From: Nocardia sp. NBC_01503
Lineage (GTDB): Bacteria; Actinomycetota; Actinomycetes; Mycobacteriales; Mycobacteriaceae
DNA: 64,000 bases
Direction of reading: 5' to 3'
Assembly (NCBI RefSeq): GCF_036327755.1
Contig: NZ_CP109596.1
Coordinates: 1,674,001 to 1,738,000 of the forward strand
The position numbers and the translations under genes were made by a program. Below the pieces are notes generated by a model. That model was not told where the DNA came from, searched no databases, and saw nothing but the letters and a program-made list of their open reading frames with translations. Each line of letters begins with the position of its first letter. Position 1 is the first letter of the stretch. Below, in pieces: positions 1 through 9,398 of the stretch.

Positions 1-2503
1 CACGCCAGTACGAGATCTGCTGGGCCAGCAACGATTCCGGATCGTCCTCGCTGCCGAGGGTGGCACGCTGCCACACCGCGTAATCGGCGTAGTGCACATC
101 CAGCGGCGTCCACGCCGGCTCGCGGCCATTGGCGCGCTCGGCATAGGCGGTGACCAGATCGCGGGCCATCGGGCCCATGGACACGCCGTCGCCCGAGATG
201 TGGTGCACGGTCGCGACCAGCACATGCTCTTGCGGCGCGAGACGCAGCAGCCGCAGGCGAATCGGCGGTGCGACGGTGACATCGAAACCGGCGCCGACGA
301 TTTCGGCCACCCGCTGCGGAATCTCGGCGGGATCGATATCGACCAGCGCGAGTTCGGGCACCGCGCGCGGATCATCGACGGGCAGCACCAGCTGGTAGCC
401 CTCGCCGTCGACCTCCGGATAGATGGTCCGCAGCACCTCGTGTCGCACGACGAGATCGCGCGCCGCGGCCCGCAGCGCCTCGACATCGATGGCGCCGCTC
501 AACCGCACCGCGAGCGGAATATTGTCCACCGCGCTGTCGGGATCGAAGCGGTTCAGGAACCACATACGCTGCTGCGCGAAGGAGAGCGGAATCCGATCCG
601 GGCGCGGCAGCGAACCCAGCGCCGGTCCCGTCGCGGCGGGGGTCGCGCCGCCGTCGAGGTGCTGTGCCAGCGCGGCGACCGTGGAGGCTTCGAACAGCAC
701 ATGCACGGGAACCCGCACATCCAGTGCGGTACCGATGCGCGCGGCGGCCTGCGCGGCCAGCAGCGAGTTACCGCCGAGCTCGAAGAAGTCGTCGTCCGCA
801 CCGACCCGCGCGTCCGGGCTGTCCGGAATCAGCAGCGTCGCGAAGACCTGCGCCACCGCCTCCTCGGTCGGGGTGGCGGGCGCACGGAACTCGCGGGCGG
901 CGAAGACCGGCTCCGGCAAGGCATTTCGATCCAGCTTGCCGACCGGCGTCAGCGGGATCTCGTCCAGCAGCACGATCGCGGCGGGCACCATGTACGCGGG
1001 CAGCGACTCCCCGATGAACGCGGCCAGCTCGGCGGTGTCGAGAGTTGTTCCCGGACGCGGCAATACGTAGGAGACCAGCGCGACCGCACCCGAGGGCAGC
1101 GTCTTACCCAGCGTCGCCGCGTAATCCACATCCGCGTGCGCGGTGAGCGCGTTGTCGATCTCGCCGAGCTCGATCCGCAGACCGCGAATCTTGACCTGGA
1201 AGTCCGAACGGCCCAGGTATTCGATGACCCCGCCGGTATCCGATTCGCCGCCCGCGGCGGCGGTGCGCTTGACCAGGTCGCCGGTGCGGTACAGCCGCGC
1301 CCCGGGCGCCCCGGTCGCCTCACCGAACGGACTGGCCACGAAACGTTCCGACGTCAATCCCGGTCGACGGTTATAGCCCTGCGCCAGCGCCGGACCCGAC
1401 AGATACAGCTCGCCCACCACGCCGTCCGGCACCGGCCGCAGCCGTGCGTCCAGCACGTACGCGCCGACGCCCGGCACCGCGGAGCCGATGGTCACGGCCT
1501 CCCCCGGCAGCAGCGGTGCGCTACTGGTGGCGAGAATCGTCGCCTCGGTCGGCCCGTATCCGTTGTAGAAGGAGCGCTCGCCGGTGGCCCAGCGGCTCAC
1601 CAGCTCCGGCCCGAACTTGTCACCGGCGACGACAACCGTGCTGAGGTCGGTCAATCCGGCCGGATCCACCGACTCCAGCGCGCCCGGGGTGATCAGCACG
1701 TGCGAAACCCGTTCGCGGCCCAGCAGTTCCGCCAGCTCGATACCGCCGAAGACTCCGGCGGGCGCGATCACCAGTGTGGCACCGGCGGTGAACGCCAGCA
1801 TGAGCTCCAGCACCGAGACGTCGAAGCTCGGCGAACAGACGTGCAGCACGCGGGAATCCGCGGTGACGTCGTAGTGCTCGCGCTCGGCCGCCACCAGTCC
1901 GGCCAGACCGGTGTGCGTGACCACCACGCCCTTGGGCTTACCGGTCGACCCGGAGGTGTAGATGACATACGCCGGATGCTGTTCGGTGAGCGGCCGCACC
2001 CGATCGGCGTAGGAGATGGGGTGTGCGGGATGCGCGGCGATCTGCTCGGCCCGCACCGGATCATCCAATTCGATCCAGTAGGTGGCCGTGCCCAGCGCGG
2101 CGCGATGCGCACGCGTGGTCAGACCCAGCACCGCACCGGAGTCGGTGAGCAGATGTTCGATGCGATCGGGCGGATAGGCCGGATCGACCGGCACATACGC
2201 GGCACCGGTCTTGGCGATCGCCCAGACCGCCAGCACCGATTCGATGGAGCGGGTGATGCCGATGGCAACCATATCGCCGGGTCCGACCCCGCGCTCGATC
2301 AGTTCCCGCGCCAGCTGGGACGACTGCGCGTCCAGGTCGCGATAGTTGATCTCGCGCTGATCGGCGGGCGCACCGGTCGGATTGAACCGGATGGCAATGG
2401 CATCGGCCGCGGACTCGACCGCGGCGGTGAGAAGCTGCCCGAAGAGAGGGCTGCCGGACCGACGCCGACGATTACCGCGAGCTGTACGGCGGGCAGTATC
2501 CAT
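1..2503 (-). CDS. Nonribosomal peptide synthetase, N-terminal part (A-T-C, runs off the left edge)
   Basis: About 834 codons read on the minus strand without a stop to the window edge, so the C-terminus is missing. The ATG at 2503 has an AGAGGTG ribosome-binding site about 11 nt upstream. There is no N-terminal condensation domain, so the protein starts with an adenylation domain (residues ~25-510; core FDVS near 224, GPTE near 314, GKLDR near its end). A carrier domain follows ([12 protein letters not shown], Ser near 580), then a condensation domain (from ~612; HHISGDG near 767) that is cut by the edge. Starting with A-T is typical of an initiation module, which activates the first amino acid as an aminoacyl adenylate and loads it on the carrier arm. 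A LuxR-type regulator lies upstream on the same strand. Specificity is not assigned. This gene is 37 kb from the other NRPS, so a shared pathway is not shown. Confidence 0.93.
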   Translation of the reverse strand, partial: MDTARRTARGNRRRRSGSPLFGQLLTAAVESAADAIAIRFNPTGAPADQREINYRDLDAQSSQLARELIERGVGPGDMVAIGITRSIESVLAVWAIAKTGAAYVPVDPAYPPDRIEHLLTDSGAVLGLTTRAHRAALGTATYWIELDDPVRAEQIAAHPAHPISYADRVRPLTEQHPAYVIYTSGSTGKPKGVVVTHTGLAGLVAAEREHYDVTADSRVLHVCSPSFDVSVLELMLAFTAGATLVIAPAGVFGGIELAELLGRERVSHVLITPGALESVDPAGLTDLSTVVVAGDKFGPELVSRWATGERSFYNGYGPTEATILATSSAPLLPGEAVTIGSAVPGVGAYVLDARLRPVPDGVVGELYLSGPALAQGYNRRPGLTSERFVASPFGEATGAPGARLYRTGDLVKRTAAAGGESDTGGVIEYLGRSDFQVKIRGLRIELGEIDNALTAHADVDYAATLGKTLPSGAVALVSYVLPRPGTTLDTAELAAFIGESLPAYMVPAAIVLLDEIPLTPVGKLDRNALPEPVFAAREFRAPATPTEEAVAQVFATLLIPDSPDARVGADDDFFELGGNSLLAAQAAARIGTALDVRVPVHVLFEASTVAALAQHLDGGATPAATGPALGSLPRPDRIPLSFAQQRMWFLNRFDPDSAVDNIPLAVRLSGAIDVEALRAAARDLVVRHEVLRTIYPEVDGEGYQLVLPVDDPRAVPELALVDIDPAEIPQRVAEIVGAGFDVTVAPPIRLRLLRLAPQEHVLVATVHHISGDGVSMGPMARDLVTAYAERANGREPAWTPLDVHYADYAVWQRATLGSEDDPESLLAQQISYWR

Positions 2504-2605
2504 TCGAGTGCATTCACCTCTCGGGTCTCACTGGTCCACACACCGAAGACCTTCGACCGACCCCGGATTCGACGACGAGGGCGGCGCGGGTCGGCGGACC
2601 GAGCA

Positions 2606-2639
2606 ATCATATCGGGCTCGCGGAGCCGCGATAACGGCT
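2606..2639 (-). promoter_or_regulatory. Candidate promoter of the left-edge NRPS with a palindrome in its spacer
   Basis: On the minus strand a TATGAT -10 element (2611-2606) lies 17 nt after a weak TTATCG -35. The spacer contains a perfect GGCTC-CGC-GAGCC inverted repeat (2615-2627). A start point near 2600 would leave a leader of about 97 nt before the ATG. Seen by eye only; the -35 is poor. Confidence 0.35.
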
Positions 2640-2704
2640 CGAGCTCAGTGACTATCGGTGACCAGGCAGGGGCGCTACAGGCATGTGACCTGAGCCACAG
2701 GCAT

Positions 2705-3694
2705 TTACAGCCAACCCCGCCGAGTGGCCTGCACCCCGGCCTGGAAGCGGGTGCTCGCGCCGAGGCGCTCCAGCAGACTGGCGGTGCGCCGCACCACCGT
2801 TCGCCGGGACAATCCGAGGCGACGGGCGATGGTGTCGTCGGTCGCGCCCATACTCATCAGGGTCAGGATCGCGCGGTCGCGTTCGTCCAGGGCCTCGGAG
2901 GGGTTCACCGAGATCGGCGTGGACATGGACCAGAGCGAATCGAAGGTCTTGACCAGCAGATCCAGCGTGGGCGACGGTCCGACCCGCACACCCATGGGAT
3001 CACCGCGGCGCTCATCGGTATGCAATACCAGTACCGCGCGGCGGTCATCGGCCAGGATCAGTTTCATGGGCGGATCGGGCAGCGTACGCGCCTGTGCACC
3101 GGCCGCATTGGTGGCCAGCACATGCCGCAGTCGCTCCGCGTCCTGGTAGATGGTCTCCTGGTAGAGCGTGCGGTAGTCGATGCCCGCGGCGATGCGCGCC
3201 GATTTGAGCTCGAACATCCGCTCCTCGGTCTCCACATCCGACAGGAACGGTCCGCGCTCCACCACCTTCACGCAGGTATGCGCGGTGTGCTGGAGATCCT
3301 CGAAATCGGCGAGCAGCTGACGCCGTTCGTAGACCGCCACCACCGCACCGTCGGCATCGGTGGTGCGGCGCACCGAACGGAAGGTCTCACCCAGTCGCGC
3401 GGCGGCCGACTGCATACGCAGCATGTCACCATTGCGACGCCGAGTCTCGGCCTCGGACAAGGCTTCCGGAGCATGTGCGTCCCAGCGCACGGTGCCATTG
3501 TTCTCGGTCAACCGCACCGCGGCCTCGAGATGGCACAGCGCCTCCAGGGCCGCCTCGGCTATACGCGGCGGACAACCCAGGCGCTCGGCCACTTCGAACG
3601 CGGTCGAACGCGGATGCTGTACGAGCACCGCGTAGGCGCGGCCGTGCAGCGAGGCAGGGTCGAAGAGATCATCGAGTGTGGTAACAGCGCCCAC
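2705..3694 (-). CDS. LuxR-type helix-turn-helix transcriptional regulator
   Basis: About 329 residues. The N-terminal ~80 residues look like a TrmB-type winged helix (TAFEVAERLGCPP). A central region without a named motif follows, and the last ~60 residues form a LuxR-type helix-turn-helix (MGATDDTIARRLGLSRRTVV). The frame is open further upstream to 3799, but that would overlap the 3' end of the M23 peptidase gene by 55 nt. The tandem GTG codons at 3700 and 3694 are more likely starts. It lies about 200 nt upstream of the NRPS on the same strand, and regulators of this architecture are common in actinobacterial biosynthetic clusters, so pathway control of the NRPS is plausible but inferred. 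Confidence 0.8.
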   Translation of the reverse strand: MGAVTTLDDLFDPASLHGRAYAVLVQHPRSTAFEVAERLGCPPRIAEAALEALCHLEAAVRLTENNGTVRWDAHAPEALSEAETRRRNGDMLRMQSAAARLGETFRSVRRTTDADGAVVAVYERRQLLADFEDLQHTAHTCVKVVERGPFLSDVETEERMFELKSARIAAGIDYRTLYQETIYQDAERLRHVLATNAAGAQARTLPDPPMKLILADDRRAVLVLHTDERRGDPMGVRVGPSPTLDLLVKTFDSLWSMSTPISVNPSEALDERDRAILTLMSMGATDDTIARRLGLSRRTVVRRTASLLERLGASTRFQAGVQATRRGWL

Positions 3695-3744
3695 CGGCAC
3701 CCGCCGGTCCGGGAAACGCCCGTTCGCGGAGGCCGGTGAACGCT

Positions 3745-4629
3745 CTACTGGTCCGGGCCCCACTGCTGCGCCATGATGACGCCCTTGCTGGCCAGCCATG
3801 GAAGCGGATCCATCTTCGTTCCGGCGGCATCCCAGATCTCCAGATGCAGATGGGGACCGGTGGAGTTGCCACGATTTCCGACGGTTGCGATCACATCGCC
3901 GGTATTGACCCGCTGTCCGGCGGATACGTACATGTCATTGACGTGGCCGTAGACAGCGGTGGTGCCGTCGTCCTGCAGGACGCGCACCCAGAGCCCGAAT
4001 CCGGAGGCCGGACCGGCCTCCACCACCGTGCCACCCATGACCGAGTGGATCGGCGTGCCGATGGCGTCGGCGAAGTCGATGCCGTAATGCATTGCGCCCC
4101 AGCGCGCACCGAAGCCGGAGCTGATGACGCCCACATCGACCGGCTTCACCGCGGGGGCGGGGGCGATCCGCTGTTGGAGGTCCTTCAGCGTGGCCTCGGC
4201 CTGCGCGAGGGGATTCGCGATCTCCGGCGGCAGATTCTGCAGACCGAAGGGCGCGGGCGCGGGCGCCGCGACGGGATTACCACCATCCGCGATGGGTTGA
4301 GCCTGCGGAGCGGGAGCAGGGGCGGCGACATCGGCGGCCTGCTTGACCGACTGCGCAACGTCGCGCAGTGCGAGATCCTGTCCGACCGATTTGTCCTCAT
4401 GATTGGGGGCGATCGGCGCGGCGTGTGCCAGCGCGGGAACCATCTGCGTCGCGGTGCCGATGAGGGCACTCGCGGCGACAGCGACTCCGGCGGCGACTTT
4501 CACGCGATCAGCGGTGGGGGATTCGGCCCGGTGCCGTTTACGTGCGACGGCGCCAGCACGACCGGCACCACAATCACCAAGCAAGTCCATAACGGATACG
4601 GAGTTCGCGGTCTCTCTGTGGTGCGACAA
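3745..4629 (-). CDS. Exported M23-family metallopeptidase (LytM-type)
   Basis: 294 residues with a long N-terminal segment ending in a hydrophobic stretch (~45-70) and an AHA-AP signal cleavage-like site. A Pro/Ala-rich linker (~100-165) precedes a C-terminal M23 domain. Expected zinc ligands are present: H181 and D185 (HYGIDFAD), and H260/H262 (HLHLEIW) with H229 nearby. M23 enzymes cleave peptide cross-links in peptidoglycan, so a cell-wall role outside the membrane is expected. The start used is TTG at 4629, with AGGA six nucleotides upstream; an internal ATG (residue 14) has no clear ribosome-binding site. The gene is divergent from the nitronate monooxygenase gene, with about 45 bp between them. 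Confidence 0.9.
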   Translation of the reverse strand: MSHHRETANSVSVMDLLGDCGAGRAGAVARKRHRAESPTADRVKVAAGVAVAASALIGTATQMVPALAHAAPIAPNHEDKSVGQDLALRDVAQSVKQAADVAAPAPAPQAQPIADGGNPVAAPAPAPFGLQNLPPEIANPLAQAEATLKDLQQRIAPAPAVKPVDVGVISSGFGARWGAMHYGIDFADAIGTPIHSVMGGTVVEAGPASGFGLWVRVLQDDGTTAVYGHVNDMYVSAGQRVNTGDVIATVGNRGNSTGPHLHLEIWDAAGTKMDPLPWLASKGVIMAQQWGPDQ

Positions 4630-4674
4630 AGCTCGTCCTAGCGCTCAATGGTCCGGTAACGATTCGGCATCGCT

Positions 4675-5832
4675 GTGATGGAAACAATACTCACCCGTGA
4701 CCATTCCGCAACCTTGAGTTCGACAGCCCCAGGTGATACGGGATACCGGTTGATCACAGCCGTTACCCGAGAGCGCACACTGAGGAATGTGCTACTCGAC
4801 GAGCTGAATACGCCGATCGTGCTGGCCCCCATGGCGGGCGGGCCGTCCACACCCGAATTGACGGCCGCGGTCTCCGATGCGGGCGGACTCGGATTCCTGG
4901 CCGCGGGATATCTGGGCGCGGAAGATCTCGGTGGGCGAATAAAGCAGACACGCACCCTCACCTCCGCGGCCTTCGGCGTGAATCTGTTCTACCCCTCCGC
5001 ACCAAGTCCTGTGACCGGTTTCGGTGAGTATGTTGATCAGCTCGCGCGCGAATTCCCGGTCGGGGAACCGAAATTCGATACCGACGCCTGGTCCGCCAAG
5101 CTCGATCTGTTGATCTCCGATCCGGTGCGGGCGGTCTCCTGCACGTTCGGATGCCCATCCGCACCGGAGATCTCGCGATTGCACGAGGTCGGCACCGAAG
5201 TGTGGGTGACCGTCACCTCGGTGGCCGAGGCGCGCATCGCCGTCGAGGCCGGAGCCGACGTGCTCATCGCCCAGGGCTCGGAGGCGGGCGGCCATCGCGG
5301 CAGCTTCGCCGACCGGCCCGAGGACGACACCGCGGACCCCTTGGGGCTGTTGGCATTACTGCAACTACTGACCGCAGCGGTCGATCTGCCCGTGGTCGCG
5401 GCCGGCGGTATCGCCACCGGCGCGGGCCTGGCCGCCGTCCTGACCGCGGGCGCGGCCGCCGCACAGATCGGCACCGCCTTCCTGCGCTGCACCGAGGCCG
5501 GGACGGCACCGCTCATCCGCGACGCGGTCACCTTGGACACACCGACCATGCTCACTCGCGCCTTCACCGGCCGCCTGGCGCGCGGACTGCGCAACAAGTT
5601 CATGCTCGAGCACCGGAACGCCCCCGCCGCCTATCCCGAAATCCATTACGCCACCGGACCTTTACGCGCCGCCGCGCGGGCCGCGGGCAATGCCGATGAG
5701 GTGAATCTCTGGGCAGGTCAGGCGCATTCGCTGACACGGGAGCTACCGGCGGGCGAGCTGGTCCGGCAGTTGTCGCAAGAGGCGAAAGTCGCTCTGAATA
5801 GGACGGTTTCGTTGCGAATCCAGGGTTATTGA
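4675..5832 (+). CDS. Nitronate monooxygenase (2-nitropropane dioxygenase family)
   Basis: 385 residues with the FMN-binding TIM-barrel signature of this family: APMAGGPS near the N-terminus, IAQGSEAGGHRG in the middle, and AAGGIATGAG plus AAAAQIGTAFL in the phosphate-binding half. Such enzymes oxidise alkyl nitronates with FMN and detoxify compounds such as propionate-3-nitronate; the physiological substrate here is unknown. The family normally begins close to the NTPIVLAPMAGG strand, so the true start may be the GTG at 4789, giving a protein about 38 residues shorter. The GTG at 4675 and ATG at 4678 are the longest options. Confidence 0.88.
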   Translation: MMETILTRDHSATLSSTAPGDTGYRLITAVTRERTLRNVLLDELNTPIVLAPMAGGPSTPELTAAVSDAGGLGFLAAGYLGAEDLGGRIKQTRTLTSAAFGVNLFYPSAPSPVTGFGEYVDQLAREFPVGEPKFDTDAWSAKLDLLISDPVRAVSCTFGCPSAPEISRLHEVGTEVWVTVTSVAEARIAVEAGADVLIAQGSEAGGHRGSFADRPEDDTADPLGLLALLQLLTAAVDLPVVAAGGIATGAGLAAVLTAGAAAAQIGTAFLRCTEAGTAPLIRDAVTLDTPTMLTRAFTGRLARGLRNKFMLEHRNAPAAYPEIHYATGPLRAAARAAGNADEVNLWAGQAHSLTRELPAGELVRQLSQEAKVALNRTVSLRIQGY

Positions 5833-5889
5833 CAACGGGTTTCGTTTAGAATCAGCTGACACCATCCGCCATCCCATGAGGAGAGCGAT

Positions 5890-6282
5890 ATGTCACTCGA
5901 CGTACCCAGCGCACTACTCGAGCGCGCCGAACGCGGTGAAGTCAGCGATGACGAGTTCGTGGAATGTGTCCGCAGTTCACTGCCCTACGCCTACGAGGTC
6001 GTCAGCCGGGTGGCGGCCGACTTGCATTCCGGCACACAGGAATACGCCGACAATGTGATCCCGCCGCCGGATGAGGTAGCCCGCGGCCAACTGCTGCGCG
6101 CCATGGCCTCCGACGCCATTCGCGGCGGCCTCGAACGGCATTTCGGGGTGAAGCTCGCTTTCCAGAACTGTCACCGGGTGGCGGCCTTCCCGCTCGCCTC
6201 GGTCGGCGGAGACACCTACAGCACCTTCATCTCCACCCGGGCCCAGCTCCTGAATCAGAGCCCGGAACTGCGTAACTGCTGA
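5890..6282 (+). CDS. SCO5389-family conserved actinobacterial protein
   Basis: 130 residues; function unknown. The sequence resembles the SCO5389 family of actinobacteria along its whole length as I recall it, with SLPYAYE, RGQLLRAMASDAIRGGLERHFG, FQNCHRVA and the C-terminal RAQLLNQSPELRNC. The ATG at 5890 has a good AGGAGAG ribosome-binding site six nucleotides upstream. It is a single gene, convergent with the kinase gene and separated from it by a strong hairpin. No signal peptide or membrane segment is visible, so it is probably cytoplasmic. Confidence 0.85.
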   Translation: MSLDVPSALLERAERGEVSDDEFVECVRSSLPYAYEVVSRVAADLHSGTQEYADNVIPPPDEVARGQLLRAMASDAIRGGLERHFGVKLAFQNCHRVAAFPLASVGGDTYSTFISTRAQLLNQSPELRNC

Positions 6283-6296
6283 CAGCGCAAGGTTAT

Positions 6297-6326
6297 CGGC
6301 GCGACCGGAGAACTCCGGTCGCGCCG
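6297..6326. terminator. Bidirectional hairpin terminator
   Basis: A perfect 14-bp inverted repeat, CGGCGCGACCGGAG and its complement separated by AA. It lies 15 nt after the SCO5389-like stop codon and 12 nt from the convergent kinase stop codon. It has no T-run, as is common for actinobacterial terminators. Confidence 0.8.
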
Positions 6327-6338
6327 CTGCGCGTGGCC

Positions 6339-7697
6339 TCATCGTCGGCGGAACTTCCGGAACTCCAACACCGCCAACCAGACGAACAGCGTAGTGGGCA
6401 CATCCATGACGACATTGATGGCAATCCGACCTGCCAGCGCCATTTTGGTGTCGGAGATCAGTCCAAATATGCAAACCAGCGACAGAAACCCGAAAAACGT
6501 CGTACACAGCCCCAATACGATCCACCACACCACCCGCCATGCGGTGATCGGCGGCCGCAGCACTGGACTTCCATCCCGCCGGAGGTCTCCATGAGCAGTC
6601 TGCGGATAGGACAGTTGGACCCCCAAGGGCGGCATGCTCGGCATGGCCCGCCCACCGATCGGTGAATAACCCTGAGCCATCGGGAGCGGCCTCCGCAACC
6701 CGGGCCGATAACCAGGCCCTCCTCGCGGATAACTGTGCGCCGCAGGCGGGTGACTAGGCTGCGGAAGACTCTGTGCGGCTGGCCAAGGGCCATGCGGTGC
6801 AGACGCACGAGTCTGCGTTCCGGGCGTTTGCCGCTGTGCGCCGGGTGCCAACATCGGCGCGGGAGCATGGCGTGGCGCTGTCGACGCAACCAGGGCTCCG
6901 CGCGCCGCCTCGGCGAACATTCCGGCACTCGCTGGGCGGTGGGTGGGGTTCTTCGCCATACCCAGGGAAATCACCACGTCCAGGGCCGCGGGCACGGCGG
7001 GCGCGATCGCACTGGCGCACGGCGGCGGGGCGGACATGTGGGCAAGCATCTGCTGCGCAGCGTCTTTGTCACCGAAAGGCCTTTTCCCAGTGAGACATTC
7101 GAACAGCAGACAGGCGAGCGAGTAGATATCGGAGCGGAGATCGTCCACACCAGAGAAGCGCTCGGGAGCCATATAGGCCCATGTTCCAATCGTCACCCCG
7201 GTGGAGGTCAACGCCGTCTGCCCAACTTCGCGTGCGAGCCCGAAATCGATCAGGTAGGCGAAACCGCCTGGTAGCACAACAACATTGGACGGTTTCACGT
7301 CCCGGTGGATCAGCCCAGCCTCATGCGCGACGTCGAGCGCTTCGGCGATCTGGGCAACCAGGTCGACGGCCCGCGCAGGCGTGAGCGGACCACGATGGGC
7401 AAGCACATCGGCGAGATCGGTACCGTCTACCAGTTCCATGTCTATGAACAGGCGACCATCCAGCTCCCCGAAGGTATGGATCGGCACGATATGCGGTCCG
7501 CGCAGCCGAGCGGCCAACTGCGCCTCACGCTCGAACCGCCTGCGATAGTCCGGATCCGAGGCAAGCTCCACCGGCAGCACCTTGAGCGCGACATCCCGCC
7601 CGATCCGGGTGTCGTGAGCTGCCCAAACCTGCCCCATCCCGCCCTGCCCGAGCAGCATGACGAGCCGGTAATGACCAAGCGTGCCGTCCCCCAACAC
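6339..7697 (-). CDS. Membrane-anchored Ser/Thr protein kinase (PknB-like)
   Basis: 452 residues from the GTG at 7697, chosen because AAAGGA lies six nucleotides upstream and the protein then begins directly at the kinase fold. Upstream in-frame starts add an unlikely extension. The catalytic domain is complete: glycine loop GQGGMGQV (17-24), K39 (VALKVL), HRDVKPSN (131-138), DFG (151-153), APE (177-179). A Pro/Ala-rich linker (~270-385) leads to two hydrophobic segments (~395-445) and a short basic tail. No PASTA or other extracellular sensor domain is present, so the signal is probably internal or comes through a partner. It is divergent from an EF-hand protein gene. Confidence 0.92.
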   Translation of the reverse strand: MLGDGTLGHYRLVMLLGQGGMGQVWAAHDTRIGRDVALKVLPVELASDPDYRRRFEREAQLAARLRGPHIVPIHTFGELDGRLFIDMELVDGTDLADVLAHRGPLTPARAVDLVAQIAEALDVAHEAGLIHRDVKPSNVVVLPGGFAYLIDFGLAREVGQTALTSTGVTIGTWAYMAPERFSGVDDLRSDIYSLACLLFECLTGKRPFGDKDAAQQMLAHMSAPPPCASAIAPAVPAALDVVISLGMAKNPTHRPASAGMFAEAARGALVASTAPRHAPAPMLAPGAQRQTPGTQTRASAPHGPWPAAQSLPQPSHPPAAHSYPRGGPGYRPGLRRPLPMAQGYSPIGGRAMPSMPPLGVQLSYPQTAHGDLRRDGSPVLRPPITAWRVVWWIVLGLCTTFFGFLSLVCIFGLISDTKMALAGRIAINVVMDVPTTLFVWLAVLEFRKFRRR

Positions 7698-7840
7698 CCT
7701 GTCATCCTTTCGATCAGCCCGTACCGGGCAAGAACTCAGCATACGACCAAGCGGTGACGTATATCCCTGGCTCTTGACCGTTACTCCATCGGTGCGCAAT
7801 CCTGCTGCCGGACACCACAATCTGCACGCGAGGAGCACCC

Positions 7841-8263
7841 GTGGCGAGCACCGAACCCACCGATACCTTCGACCTGTGGGATCAGGACGGCGACGGCCTC
7901 ATCTCCGCCGACGACATCCTCGCCGGAATCACCGCCCTGGGCCTGGAAATCGACGCCGACGCGGTACAACGCCTGGTGGCAGCGGCAGATACCGACGGCG
8001 ACTGGCTCATCTCCCGCGCGGAATTCGACGCCGCCAGGCTGGGCCGCGACCCCGAAATCACCGATTCCGACGCAGCTTTCGACACCTTCGATGTGAACCG
8101 CAATCAGCTGATCGAACTCGACGAACTCGAATCGCTGCTGCGCACCTGCCCGGGGCTCACCGACGAAACCGCCGAATCCCTACTGGCAGCGGCGGACTCC
8201 GACGGCGACGGCTATCTCTCCCGTGCGGAGTTCGCCGCGCTCCTTGCTCGGCTGGGCGGCTAG
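7841..8263 (+). CDS. Calmodulin-like protein with four EF-hands
   Basis: 140 residues made almost entirely of two EF-hand pairs. The calcium loops are D14-D25 (DQDGDGLISADD), D50-E61 (DTDGDWLISRAE), D84-E95 (DVNRNQLIELDE) and D119-E130 (DSDGDGYLSRAE). Loops 2 and 4 are canonical. Loop 1 ends in Asp instead of Glu. Loop 3 lacks the usual central glycine and has Asn at two ligand positions, so it may bind weakly. There is no signal peptide. The GTG start has AGGAG five nucleotides upstream. Bacterial calerythrin/CabD-type proteins of this kind buffer or sense calcium. The divergent kinase gene suggests, but does not prove, a linked role. Confidence 0.9.
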   Translation: MASTEPTDTFDLWDQDGDGLISADDILAGITALGLEIDADAVQRLVAAADTDGDWLISRAEFDAARLGRDPEITDSDAAFDTFDVNRNQLIELDELESLLRTCPGLTDETAESLLAAADSDGDGYLSRAEFAALLARLGG

Positions 8264-8373
8264 TTCGATTTCTCCTCTGCCCTGTCGGCGTACTGGACAG
8301 GGGTGGCCGACCCATGTGTGTGGTCGGTTCGCGGGATGGTGTTGCCTTTGCTCAACCGGGCTGCAAAGCGGAA

Positions 8374-8577
8374 CGGGCAGTGTGGTTGCCTCGCCTGCCG
8401 TACCCGGCTGTCGCTCCCCCGATCGGGAGCCGCACCCTCACGACCCAGCCTGGCCGGGTGGCGGTGGGAACCTTCAGAACCACAACCCCAAAAACCAAGA
8501 ACAAGAACAAGGACCAAGACAAAAGACGCCAGGACAAGAAGAAAAGACGGGCCCAAGGGCCCGAAACCCCACCACCA
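8374..8577 (+). repeat. Left arm of a ~200-bp imperfect inverted repeat
   Basis: This arm matches the reverse complement of 8800-8978. Shared blocks include CGCCTGCCGTACCC, CTGTCGCTCCCCC, CGACCCAGCC and ACCTTCAGAACCACAACCC, in the same order and with similar spacing. The arms are separated by about 220 bp. Confidence 0.8.
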
Positions 8578-8799
8578 CAACACTTTCAGGACCCCGAAGC
8601 ACTCCGTCACATCCCGTTCGGAGCCTCCGACGACCTGGACCGTTCGCTCACCAGGAACTCACGCACCGAACCCCGGCGTGTCGCGTACATCAGTTCCTGC
8701 TCGACGCCCGAATCCCCCTGGACACGCGATCAGGGGGCACTGGTGCGGCGATCTCCGGCGTGTCCCTGCATGAGCACCCCCTTGTCGCACGTCCAAGGT

Positions 8800-8978
8800 C
8801 TCGAGGGTGGTGGTTCTTCTCGTCTGGGCGTCTTGGGGTGGGGTCTTTGTTCGCTCTTGTCTTTTCGGGTTGTGGTTCTGAAGGTAACCACGGCCATCCA
8901 GCCCGGCTGGGTCGCGAGTATTCGCGCTCGATGGGGGAGCGACAGTGGGGTACGGCAGGCGACGCCACCAGCACTGCC
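8800..8978 (-). repeat. Right arm of the ~200-bp imperfect inverted repeat
   Basis: Reverse-complement partner of 8374-8577. The best-conserved part is 8868-8965, where the blocks GGGTTGTGGTTCTGAAGGT, GGGGGAGCGACAG and GGGGTACGGCAGGCG are visible. The arms have diverged by substitutions and small indels, so this is an old duplication or a repeat family, not a recent copy. Confidence 0.8.
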
Positions 8979-9398
8979 GTGTTTGTTTTGCTTGTCCTCC
9001 CGAACCCCGCTGGGACCGCGGGTGATTCGGGCGAGTGTGCTACGAAGGCCCCGGGTGGTAGCCCACTGGCCTTGCGATGGACCACGACCCACGGGTGAGC
9101 ACCCGAGCCGCGAAAAGCCCACGCACATCAGCAGACCCCACGACACATGCAGGTGATGCCGCAACGGTTCCCATGCGCTCAGCTCCCACCCCGCCGAAGC
9201 CGAAGCGAACCCCGCCACGGCCATGGACACCAGCAACGGCAGGCATGGGCGAACAAGCAAGGCGCGCAAGTGTAAACACGTATCGCACCGTCAGAAGCTC
9301 CACCCATCACCGACCTGAATGCGAGCGAAGGGCCACACAACACGCCTGTAGCACCGGCGGGTGGGTTCCCTGTCGGTGGTACAGGCTGCTCAGCGTCG

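Larger units (their letters stand above)
8264..9398. other. Gene-poor region between the EF-hand gene and the HNH gene
   Basis: About 1.1 kb in which overlapping frames are open on both strands, but none shows a recognisable domain, and the frames read straight through a long inverted repeat. The left part has a purine-rich run (about 8488-8550, rich in AAGAACAAG-like words), mirrored by a pyrimidine-rich run near 8815-8870. I see no tRNA, transposase or integrase remnant. Confidence 0.6.

Noticed and set aside
92..3739. 1,215-codon open frame on the plus strand
   Set aside because: It is the antisense shadow of the NRPS and LuxR-type genes; low-complexity Arg/Gly/His-rich translation without any domain, a common effect of high-GC codon bias.
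5829..5852. TTGACA...TAGAAT promoter upstream of the SCO5389-like gene
   Set aside because: The hexamers are good, but the spacer is only 12 nt, too short for a normal promoter.
7681..9156. 491-codon plus-strand frame and overlapping minus frames in 8260-9300
   Set aside because: They overlap the EF-hand gene in another frame, read through both arms of the inverted repeat, and show no domain or credible start.
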